From positions 90,904-154,903 of the forward strand of contig VFJQ01000023.1 in NCBI GenBank assembly GCA_009885995.1: a stretch of 64,000 nt of DNA, read 5' to 3'. This stretch comes from Verrucomicrobiota bacterium (lineage in GTDB: Bacteria; Verrucomicrobiota; Verrucomicrobiia; Chthoniobacterales; Chthoniobacteraceae). A program made the translations under genes and the position numbers. Below are positions 57,973 to 64,000 of the stretch, piece by piece (the first letter of the stretch is position 1; each line of letters begins with the position of its first letter). The notes under the pieces are model-generated. The model was given only the letters and a program-made list of their open reading frames with translations. It had not been told where the DNA came from and searched no databases.

Positions 57973-60510
57973 ATGGCGCGCCCCTTGAACCGCGACCTGC
58001 CCATCTTCGACATCGAGCACGCCCTCGGCGCCGCCCTGCGCCGCCAGCCGCGTCTCGTGCTGCAAGCGCCCACCGGCTCGGGCAAGTCCACGCAAGTCCC
58101 GCAGATGATCCTCGATCAAGGCCTCGCGGGCGACGGCGAGATCGTCGTCCTCCAGCCCCGCCGCCTCCCTGCGCGGATGCTCGCCGCGCGTGTCGCCAGC
58201 GAGCGCCGCTGCCGGCTTGGCGATGAAGTCGGCTACCAGATCCGCCTCGATCGCGTCGCCAGCGAGCGCACGCGCATCCGCTTCGTGACCGAAGGCATCC
58301 TGCTCCGCCAGATGCTCGCCGATCCGAAGCTGCGCGGCGTCGGCGCCGTCGTCTTCGACGAATTCCACGAGCGCCATCTCTACGGCGACATCTCGCTCGC
58401 CCGCGCGCTCGACTTGCAGGAAAGCCATCGGCCCGACCTCCAGATCGTCGTCATGTCCGCCACGCTCGACTGCGCCGCGCTGGAAAAATACCTCGCGCCC
58501 TGCGCGCTGCTCACCAGCGCCGGCCGCACCTACCCGGTCGAGATCGAATACCTCGACCGTCCGCTCGGTGACCTGCCTGTGTGGGACGCTGCCGCGCGGG
58601 AGTTCGAGCGCATCGCCGCGCACGCCGAGGGCGACGCGCTCATCTTCATGCCCGGCTCCTACGAGATCAGCCGCACCATCTCCGCGCTGCGCGACAGCGG
58701 CGCCGCGAAAGGCTGCCTCATTCTCCCGCTCCACGGCGAACTCCCTGTCGCCGACCAGGACGCCGCCGTCGCCCGCTACGACCAGCGCAAGATCATCGTC
58801 TCGACGAACGTCGCCGAAACCTCACTCACCATCGACGGCGTGCGCATCGTCATCGACGGCGGCCTCGCGCGCATGGCCCGCTTCGATCCGTATCGCGGCA
58901 TCAACACGCTGCTCATCGAAAAGATCAGCCGCGCCAGCTCCGACCAGCGTGCCGGCCGCGCCGGCCGCACCGCCCCCGGCGTCTGCGCGCGCCTGTGGAC
59001 CGAACGCGAGCACGGCGATCGCGCGCCGCAGGAACTCCCCGAAGTCCGCCGGCTCGATCTCGCCGAAGTCGTCCTCACGCTCAAAGCCAGCGGCGTGGAA
59101 GATGTGCGCAACTTCCGCTGGCTCGAATCCCCCGACCCGAAGTCCCTCGACCGCGCCGAATCCCTCCTCGCCGACCTAGGCGCACTCGACGAGGCCGGAT
59201 CAATCACGCCGCTCGGCCGCCGCATGCTCGCCTTCCCGGTCCACCCGCGTTACGCACGGATGCTCCTCGCCGCGCACGACCACGGCTGTGTCCGCGCCGT
59301 CGCGCTCGTCGCCGCGCTCACGCAGGGGCGCAACCTCCTGCGCAAAGCCGAGGGTAAGCAGATGGAGGAGAAACGCGACGACCTGCTCAGCGGCGACCGC
59401 ACCAGCGATTTCTTCACGCTCATCCGCGCGTTCCAGTTCGCTGAGAAGACCAACTTCAACCCCTCTCCGTGCCGCGAACTGGGCATCAACGCCCTCGCCG
59501 CCCGCGAAGCCGCCGCCCTCGCCGCGCAGTTCGTGGACATCGCCAAGGCCGAGCGCCTCGACCTCCAACCGCGCGAAGCCACCAGCGAAGCCATCGCCCG
59601 CTGCGTCCTCGCCGGCTTCCCCGACCACGTCGCCATGCGCCTCGATCGCGGCACGCTCCGCTGCGCGATGGTCCACGGCCGCCGCGGCGTGCTCGCCCGC
59701 GAAAGCGTCACGCACGACTCCCCGCTCATCGTCGCCACCGAGGTCCGCGAGATCGCCATGCGTGGCGATGTCGAGACGCTGCTCACCCTCGCCACCGCGA
59801 TCAAAGAAGAGTGGTTGCGCGAACTTTTCCCCGCCGGCTTCCGCGACACGACCGAGGTCGTCTTCGACAAGCTGCAAAAGCGCGTCGTCGCCCGCCGAGC
59901 CACGTGCTTCCACGACCTCGCGCTCCGCGCGAAAGAAACCGACGACGTGCCGAAGGACGCCGCCGCCGCACTGCTCGCCGACGTGGTCATCAGCGGCGAG
60001 TTTCCGCTCACGAACTGGAACCACGAAGTCGAGCAATGGATCGAGCGCCTCAACTTCCTCGCCGCCGCGCAACCCGACTGGCAGCTCCCGCCGCTCACCG
60101 AAGCCGACCGCCGCACGCTCATCGAGCAGATCGTCTTCGGCGCCACAAACGTCCGCGCGATGCAGGACCGCGCCGTGTGGCCCGTGGTGAAGTCGTGGCT
60201 ATCCCCCGCGCAGCAGCAGCTCATCGACGACCACGCCCCCGAGCGCCTCGAACTCCCCAACGGCCGCCGCGCCAAGATCACCTACGCCGCCGGCCAGCCG
60301 CCCACGCTCGCCGCGCGCATCCAGGATCTCTACGGTGTCGAGACCGACCTAAAAATCGCCGCCGGCAAAGTCTCCCTCCTCATCCAAGTCCTCGCCCCGA
60401 ACCACCGCCCCGTGCAGATCACCACGAGCCTCGCGACCTTCTGGAAAGACTCCTACCCGAAGCTCAAGCAGGAGCTTTCGCGCAAGTATCCCAAGCACGA
60501 GTGGCGTTGA
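57973..60510 (+). CDS. hrpB: ATP-dependent helicase HrpB
   Basis: 845 residues from ATG 57973. DEAH-box helicase: QAPTGSGKST (Walker A, 35-40), VLQPRRLPARMLA, VVFDEFHERH (DEFH box), VMSATLD, STNVAETSLTIDGV, QRAGRAGRTAPG. The C-terminal HrpB domain includes WPVVKSWLSPAQQQLIDDHAPERLELPNGRRAKITYAAGQPPTLAARIQDLYG and ends with WKDSYPKLKQEL and KYPKHEWR. Length and end match the family. Role in bacteria poorly defined (RNA helicase). Its last 105 bp plus stop are repeated at 61256-61362 beyond a TA-like pair. Confidence 0.96.
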   Translation: MARPLNRDLPIFDIEHALGAALRRQPRLVLQAPTGSGKSTQVPQMILDQGLAGDGEIVVLQPRRLPARMLAARVASERRCRLGDEVGYQIRLDRVASERTRIRFVTEGILLRQMLADPKLRGVGAVVFDEFHERHLYGDISLARALDLQESHRPDLQIVVMSATLDCAALEKYLAPCALLTSAGRTYPVEIEYLDRPLGDLPVWDAAAREFERIAAHAEGDALIFMPGSYEISRTISALRDSGAAKGCLILPLHGELPVADQDAAVARYDQRKIIVSTNVAETSLTIDGVRIVIDGGLARMARFDPYRGINTLLIEKISRASSDQRAGRAGRTAPGVCARLWTEREHGDRAPQELPEVRRLDLAEVVLTLKASGVEDVRNFRWLESPDPKSLDRAESLLADLGALDEAGSITPLGRRMLAFPVHPRYARMLLAAHDHGCVRAVALVAALTQGRNLLRKAEGKQMEEKRDDLLSGDRTSDFFTLIRAFQFAEKTNFNPSPCRELGINALAAREAAALAAQFVDIAKAERLDLQPREATSEAIARCVLAGFPDHVAMRLDRGTLRCAMVHGRRGVLARESVTHDSPLIVATEVREIAMRGDVETLLTLATAIKEEWLRELFPAGFRDTTEVVFDKLQKRVVARRATCFHDLALRAKETDDVPKDAAAALLADVVISGEFPLTNWNHEVEQWIERLNFLAAAQPDWQLPPLTEADRRTLIEQIVFGATNVRAMQDRAVWPVVKSWLSPAQQQLIDDHAPERLELPNGRRAKITYAAGQPPTLAARIQDLYGVETDLKIAAGKVSLLIQVLAPNHRPVQITTSLATFWKDSYPKLKQELSRKYPKHEWR

Positions 60511-60512
60511 GC
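60406..60512 (+). repeat. Direct repeat copy A: 3' end of hrpB
   Basis: 107 bp, matching 61256-61362 with 6 mismatches (about 94% identity), same orientation, both ending 2 nt after the TGA. Copy A keeps the family-conserved Phe-Trp and Ser-Tyr-Pro codons. Confidence 0.95.
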
Positions 60513-60534
60513 TTCCCGCCGCCGCGTGTATAAG
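60507..60534 (+). promoter_or_regulatory. Possible promoter for the TA-like pair, overlapping hrpB stop
   Basis: TTGAGC (60507-60512, containing the hrpB TGA) and TATAAG (60529-60534) are separated by 16 bp, and lie 13 bp before the ATG of the small gene. The -35-like part lies within the duplicated 3' end, so each inserted module would carry or acquire it. Seen by eye only. Confidence 0.35.
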
Positions 60535-60546
60535 CTGCGCACAGAC

Positions 60547-60771
60547 ATGAAACCGATCATCAACCTCGAAGAAAACATCGGCAAGACGGTCGGGCGGCGG
60601 ACAGCGCCGAAGGATGCGTTCGCCTACGGGATGGCGCTGCAACAAACTGCGCTCGATTTGCAAAAGAGCTTCGGCTTTCGCGGTCTGCCGCGTGGAGTAT
60701 TTCGCTTCAATTCACATGAAGAAGCCGATCGATGGATGATGAAACATTTGATCCGCCGGACTCGGAGCTAA
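60547..60771 (+). CDS. Small antitoxin-like partner protein
   Basis: 74 residues from ATG 60547 (the frame is open 21 nt upstream). Contains KPIINLEENIGKTVG, then DAFAYGMALQQTALDLQKSFG and a C-terminal FRFNSHEEADRWMMKHLIRR. It overlaps the following nucleotidyltransferase gene by 40 nt. Size, charge pattern and overlap suggest the small component of a toxin-antitoxin-like pair, but no family is recognised and the roles could be reversed. Confidence 0.65.
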   Translation: MKPIINLEENIGKTVGRRTAPKDAFAYGMALQQTALDLQKSFGFRGLPRGVFRFNSHEEADRWMMKHLIRRTRS

Positions 60772-61253
60772 CGTCGCGGACCCCGATCGAGAGTGATCTC
60801 GTCGCACTGTGCCGGCGGTTAAACGAGCTTGGAGCACGCTACTTGGTGTGCGGAGGTTTCGCGATCATTCAAGCAGGTTATCCCCGCGTGACGGGTGACA
60901 TCGATCTGCTGATCGACACCGCGATCGAGAACGAAGCGAAGGTCTTTACCGCCCTTGAAATTTTTCCTGACAAGGCTGTTCGCGAACTCGATCCGGGGGA
61001 CGTGGCGAAACACGTCGTCTGCCGTGTCGCCGATGAAGTGCTCGTGGACTTGATGGGATCCACCAGCGGGATTGATTACGCCGAAGCCGCGCAGCAACTC
61101 GTCATCCGCGAAGTGCAAGGCGTCCCCGTCCCCTTCGCGTCGCCGCTGCTGCTCTGGCGCATGAAGCGCCACACCCACCGCGAGAAAGATCAGCCCGATC
61201 TCCTCTTCCTGCGTCAGCTCCTCGAGTCCGAAGGCATCACGCCGCCGGAGTAG
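60732..61253 (+). CDS. Nucleotidyltransferase-fold protein (AbiEii / MenT-like), probable toxin
   Basis: 173 residues. The N-terminal half has the minimal nucleotidyltransferase signature: GGFAIIQAGYPRVTGDIDLLID with GG (41-42) and metal-binding D56/D58. Then VDLMGSTSGIDYAEA (third acidic residue) and LLLWRMKRHTHREKDQPDLLFLRQLL, a helix typical of AbiEii and related DUF6036-type proteins. AbiEii/MenT toxins transfer nucleotides to RNA or protein and act in abortive phage infection. ATG 60732 overlaps the upstream partner. The pair is bracketed by the duplicated hrpB end. Confidence 0.78.
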   Translation: MDDETFDPPDSELTSRTPIESDLVALCRRLNELGARYLVCGGFAIIQAGYPRVTGDIDLLIDTAIENEAKVFTALEIFPDKAVRELDPGDVAKHVVCRVADEVLVDLMGSTSGIDYAEAAQQLVIREVQGVPVPFASPLLLWRMKRHTHREKDQPDLLFLRQLLESEGITPPE

Positions 61254-61255
61254 CG

Positions 61256-61362
61256 CGCCCCGTGCAGATCAGCACGAGCCTCGCGACCTGCTGGAAAGAC
61301 TCCTGTCCGAAGCTCAAGCAGGAGCTTTCGCGGAAGTATCCGAAGCACGAGTGGCGTTGAGC
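61256..61362 (+). pseudogene. Displaced second copy of the hrpB 3' end
   Basis: Encodes the last 34 residues of HrpB in an uninterrupted frame but without any upstream gene body. Two of the four amino-acid-level changes convert aromatic family-conserved residues to Cys (Phe to Cys, Tyr to Cys), so it is decaying. It starts 3 nt after the toxin stop. Bases 61363-61532 downstream hold nothing recognisable. Confidence 0.9.
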
Positions 61363-61532
61363 GCCCGGCGCCCGCGCCGGCGGGAGCAGGGCGCGCGGCC
61401 ACGCGCAAAATAATCCTTCCCAACCTCCCGCCGCTCCGGTTTCCATTCACGCGATCGGTCTCCCTATGAACCGTCCCAGCTCCCAAAACAAAACCGCAAC
61501 CCGCGCACGGCCGCTCGCCGCGCGCTCGTCAC

Positions 61533-61982
61533 ATGGCGCTGTATAACACAGGCGTCCTCTACGGGAGCGGAGCCGTCTATGGTCCTGCAACGCCGCCTAT
61601 CGAAAGGAAACACAAGAAAATGGCACTCCCATCCGACGACCTCATTGGCTTCATCACCGAGGTGAAGACCTTCCTCATGCAAAACCAGGCCGCCATCGCC
61701 GCCAAGGGCTACGACCCGACCGCCGCCATCGCCCGGCTCGGGACCGATTGCGCCACCTTCGGGACCGAAGATCGCGAACAGGAAGCGATCAAAACCGCGC
61801 TCAAAGACAAGACCACCCGCATCGAAGGCATCGCCTACGGACTCTACACCGACGGCAGTAGCGTCCTCGATGCCGTCATCGGCGCCCTCGGCAAGACCAC
61901 GGAAAAAGCCAAGGAAGCCGCGCAAATCCGCTCCAAGCTCAGCGGACGCACCCCGCGCACTCCCACCCCGCCTGCGCCGTAA
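61533..61982 (+). CDS. Small hypothetical protein; two candidate starts
   Basis: 149 residues from ATG 61533 or 120 from ATG 61620. The second start is preceded by a purine-rich ribosome site (AAAGGAAA about 10 nt upstream), rare in this window, so it probably makes the main product. The first 29 residues (ALYNTGVLYGSGAVYGP) form a Tyr/Gly-rich leader. The body (LIGFITEVKTFLMQNQAAIAAKG to KAKEAAQIRSKLSG) is helical and soluble with a Thr/Pro tail. No family assigned. Followed by a 21-bp tandem array and a collagen-like gene. Confidence 0.65.
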   Translation: MALYNTGVLYGSGAVYGPATPPIERKHKKMALPSDDLIGFITEVKTFLMQNQAAIAAKGYDPTAAIARLGTDCATFGTEDREQEAIKTALKDKTTRIEGIAYGLYTDGSSVLDAVIGALGKTTEKAKEAAQIRSKLSGRTPRTPTPPAP

Positions 61983-62274
61983 GCCGCCATCGCGGTTCCA
62001 CCGCACCGCCGGGCGCCTCGACCGCGCGGCGGTGGGACTGCGCTCCGCCCCGGTGGCTGTCCACCGCGACGCAGTGACCCACCACCGCGGGCTGCGGACG
62101 TTCAACCGCAGCGTGGTGGAGCCCCGTCGCAGCATGGTGGAGCCCCAGCGCAGCATGGTGGGCTTCCACCGAAGCCCGGTGGCACCCCATCGGAGCGCGG
62201 TTGGGCCGAGCGGCGGCGCGGTGGAGCGCCACCATCCCATGGTGGCGCTCCACCCTCGATCGGTGGCGCCATTT
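61981..62274. repeat. 14-unit 21-bp tandem array
   Basis: Occupies most of the 397-bp gap before the collagen-like gene. Fourteen contiguous 21-bp units start at 61981, 62002 and so on to 62254, with no insertions. The best-conserved units contain CGCAGCATGGTGGAGCCC. Because 21 is divisible by 3, all frames without stops read as heptapeptide repeats (xHRSxVx forward; GAPPCCD-like in reverse). There is no start codon with a ribosome site, so it is treated as non-coding. It ends in GCGCCATTTTACTC, similar to the cores of the array at 12598. Bases 62275-62379 show nothing further. Confidence 0.85.
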
Positions 62275-62379
62275 TACTCTGATCCAGACCTTTCCAGCCG
62301 CCCCTACTCCTTCTGCGAGTGCGGTCCCCACCTCCACTCCCGCGCAAACTGAACCACTCACCAAAACAAACACAAAACC

Positions 62380-63027
62380 ATGCCCTTCGACCCCACCCGA
62401 CCCCTTCCCCAGACCGAAATCGACGCCGACGAACTGCGCGCCCAATACAACGGCCTGCGCACCGAATACACCGGCCTCATCGCCGCCATCCCTGCCGGCC
62501 CACCCGGCCCGCAAGGCATCCAGGGCCAGCAAGGCCAGCCGCTCGCCGGCATCCTCATCGACGGCGTGCTCACCCTCGCTCCCAGCGAGCCCGCCACCGC
62601 CACCCTCACCTTCGACGGCCTCGACGCCCACCTCACCTTCGGCATCCCCCAAGGCCCGCAAGGCCCGCAAGGCCCGCAAGGCGCCGACGGCCCGCCCGGC
62701 TCCGAAGGCGGCCCCGGCCCGCAAGGCCCGCCCTTCGCCAGCGCCCTCATCGCCGGCGTCACCACCCTCGGCCCCGGCGCGGCCGCCACTGCCACCGTGA
62801 GCTTCGACGGCAGCACCGTCCACTTCACCTTCGGCATCCCGACGGGGGCCGACGGCGCGCCCGGCGAAGTGACCGCCCAACAACTCACCGACGCCATAGC
62901 TACCACCGCCCAAAACCCCGCCAGCTTCCCCGCCTACACCGGCACCTTCAGCGACCCGCCCACCCAGGCCGAGATGATGGCCTACGTCGCCTACGGCGAG
63001 TCGCTGCGGCAGGCGATGTCGCGGTGA
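62380..63027 (+). CDS. Collagen-like repeat protein (tail-fibre-like)
   Basis: 215 residues. A short helical start (EIDADELRAQYNGLRTEYTGLIAAI) is followed by two copies of a unit: collagen Gly-X-Y run (GPPGPQGIQGQQGQP; GPQGPQGPQGADGPPG) plus a beta module ending LTFGIPQG / FTFGIPTG. Then comes a C-terminal part with DAIATTAQNPASFPAYTG. Such proteins form trimeric fibres and occur in phage tails and on bacterial surfaces. No secretion signal seen. Codon use is strongly C-ending. Probably linked with the preceding small gene across the 21-bp array. Confidence 0.82.
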   Translation: MPFDPTRPLPQTEIDADELRAQYNGLRTEYTGLIAAIPAGPPGPQGIQGQQGQPLAGILIDGVLTLAPSEPATATLTFDGLDAHLTFGIPQGPQGPQGPQGADGPPGSEGGPGPQGPPFASALIAGVTTLGPGAAATATVSFDGSTVHFTFGIPTGADGAPGEVTAQQLTDAIATTAQNPASFPAYTGTFSDPPTQAEMMAYVAYGESLRQAMSR

Positions 63028-63208
63028 ACCCTTCGCATAAAACCCCCGCGCCCGATCCCTCATTTGCGCTTGGCTCGTCACTGGTTTTATCCGAAGAGCA
63101 TCTCTGTCCCGCCGACGTTCATCGATTTTATGCGAGCTTTTTCCACCACCATCTCTGAACCCCGCCTTTCGCTGAATTCAGAGTTAGGCCCTTCCGCACA
63201 CATCCAGC

Positions 63209-63760
63209 ATGGATCCCTCCACTGACCCCCGAATAACACCCGAGATGGTCGAGCGCGCACAGAACGACGCCGATGCCTCCGTCTATACACTCGGCAACCC
63301 GTTCACAACGACCGAAGAGAAACTCGAGATTGAGCGTTGGTATCAGCTCCCGATGGACCTCGGCGGATACAGCTTCTTGGCAGGACTGTTCTATTACGGC
63401 AGCGGTGACCTTACTGGCTGGCAACTCTTTCTCGCAGCGAACGTCGTTGGTATCGTGGCCGCTATGTTTTGCTGGTTCGCTTACAGCCGCGTCCTCGTCG
63501 CATCCCTGTTTGTGCTGTTCGGCAGCAGTCTGGTTTCGTGGGCAGTTCATCTGGGTGTCGCTGCTTGGTTCTTCACCCACTCGCGCCCGTGGCTTGGAGG
63601 CTTTGCCCTCGCGAACCAGTTCACTGGAGGCATGGCTTTTTCTGTCGGAGCGATGCTTTTCTATCAGGTTATCACTCGCCGCTACCGCATCCATCCCAAG
63701 TATGCCTTCCTCAAACACTTCTATGCGAAGACCTATCCATTCGAGAACAATCGGGCCTAA
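63209..63760 (+). CDS. Cassette-borne hypothetical membrane protein
   Basis: 183 residues. A soluble N-terminus of about 50 residues is followed by four hydrophobic segments: GGYSFLAGLFYYGSG, LFLAANVVGIVAAMFCWFAYS, VLVASLFVLFGSSLVSWAVHLGVAAWFF, and GGMAFSVGAMLFYQVI. The C-terminus is basic. GC content and codon use are less GC-biased than in neighbours, consistent with recent acquisition. Family not recognised. Its TAA stop lies inside the GCCTAAC core of the attC-like site. Confidence 0.75.
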   Translation: MDPSTDPRITPEMVERAQNDADASVYTLGNPFTTTEEKLEIERWYQLPMDLGGYSFLAGLFYYGSGDLTGWQLFLAANVVGIVAAMFCWFAYSRVLVASLFVLFGSSLVSWAVHLGVAAWFFTHSRPWLGGFALANQFTGGMAFSVGAMLFYQVITRRYRIHPKYAFLKHFYAKTYPFENNRA

Positions 63761-63908
63761 CCATGCGCTGCAGCGAACGGCTCCGCGTGTCACGGCGCGT
63801 GCTTTCTGCGAGCGGAGCGGCATCTACATTTGCAGCGTTTCCGTTCGTTCCACCGTTGGGCACGCGCCGCGCCACGCTCCGCCGTCGCTGAGCTTGGGGT
63901 CGTTCGGC
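63755..63908. other. attC-like recombination site
   Basis: Left core GCCTAAC (63755-63761) and right core GTTCGGC (63902-63908) are inverted. Inner boxes GCTGCAGCGAACGGC and GCCGTCGCTGAGC also pair, and further arms (GGCGCGTGC / GCACGCGCC) fold the centre. Length 154 bp, a little above common attC sizes. The left core fits the RYYYAAC consensus exactly; the right core differs from GTTRRRY at one position. Confidence 0.6.
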
Positions 63909-63928
63909 GATGCTACGCTCACACTGAA

Positions 63929-64000
63929 ATGGGATGCCTTTTGACACTCTGCCTTTTTGCGACTTGCCCTTTGCTCTGGTTCTTCCCGAGACTTACGAGC
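63929..64000 (+). CDS. Start of a possible next cassette gene (3' truncated by window)
   Basis: An ATG 20 bp after the attC-like right core opens 24 codons to the window edge. The peptide begins GCLLTLCLFATCPLLWFF, a signal-peptide or membrane-helix profile. The position relative to the core equals that of the preceding cassette gene, which supports it. No family can be named from this stub. Confidence 0.35.
   Translation, partial: MGCLLTLCLFATCPLLWFFPRLTS

Larger units (their letters stand above)
63183..63908 (+). mobile_element. Probable integron gene cassette
   Basis: A right-core sequence GTTAGGC (63183-63189) precedes a single short gene that begins only 20 bp later and ends inside an attC-like site (63755-63908). 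This is the compact layout of integron cassettes. No integrase gene is in the window, and the junction to the left lacks a clear attC left half, so this could be the first cassette behind an attI or a stray cassette. Confidence 0.6.

Noticed and set aside
61939..63081. 380-codon minus-strand frame across the 21-bp array and the collagen-like gene
   Set aside because: Its repeats are forced by the 21-bp period and by reading the collagen codons in antisense; no start signal or domain.
1..64000. tRNA or rRNA genes, retron or diversity-generating retroelement
   Set aside because: Intergenic gaps were read for cloverleaf or rRNA signatures and frames for reverse transcriptase motifs; none was recognised, though a covariance-model scan could not be run.

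Overview
The window is GC-rich bacterial chromosome, most likely from a member of the Verrucomicrobiota (PVC superphylum). The evidence is a set of lineage-typical secreted proteins: formylglycine-type sulfatases, 'membrane-bound dehydrogenase' proteins ending in a single-haem cytochrome c, a DUF1549/DUF1553 (PSD1) protein with an N-terminal CxxCH, and a giant beta-strand-repeat protein that opens with the motif PLEARIAPA. BamA and OmpH/Skp show a Gram-negative envelope. No rRNA, tRNA or CRISPR array was recognised.

Layout. 1-6.8 kb: polysaccharide catabolism genes (5'-truncated sulfatase, secreted beta-propeller-like protein, large NodB/VCBS/dehydrogenase/cytochrome fusion). 6.8-7.9 kb: a PIN-type toxin-antitoxin pair enclosed by two copies of the upstream gene's 3' end. 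8-12.6 kb: a nuclease-helicase with 12 Helicase-Associated repeats, then an array with a period of about 21 bp and an ArsR-type regulator. 13.4-24.3 kb: housekeeping genes (polX, a DUF218 protein, a concentrative nucleoside transporter, a tandem AAA+ ATPase, a two-gene phosphate acetyltransferase, a PHP phosphatase, folP). 24.6-35.8 kb: a second catabolic block (dehydrogenase-cytochrome, MFS transporter, sulfatase, PQQ-propeller protein, Tat-exported amidohydrolase, PSD1 protein). 35.9-43.9 kb: plsY and gpsA (glycerol-3-phosphate supply and use) around the giant surface protein. 43.9-50.2 kb: a 45-residue basic protein, larA, a NIPSNAP protein, an aldehyde dehydrogenase, a HicBA-like pair and metG. 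50.3-60.5 kb: bamA-ompH, a SprT-like protease, deoC and small envelope genes, an rRNA pseudouridine synthase and hrpB. 60.5-61.4 kb: a second toxin-antitoxin-like pair enclosed by a duplicated 3' end of hrpB. 61.5-64 kb: a small-protein/collagen-like pair around a 21-bp array, and a probable integron gene cassette with an attC-like site.

Main points of interest. (1) Two unrelated toxin-antitoxin-like modules share one architecture: each lies directly behind an intact gene and in front of a second copy of that gene's 3' end, with the repeat ending at the stop codon. This suggests insertion that restores the host gene's end. (2) Many inverted-repeat elements of several families are scattered through the window. 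Several lie in frame inside folP, metG and a dehydrogenase gene, and others supply the stop codon of the adjacent gene. (3) Three intergenic arrays with a period near 21 bp share a CCGCCA-A/T-rich-GC core. (4) A restriction-nuclease-like/DEAH helicase fusion carries a 12-unit HA array. (5) A probable integron cassette lies at the right edge.
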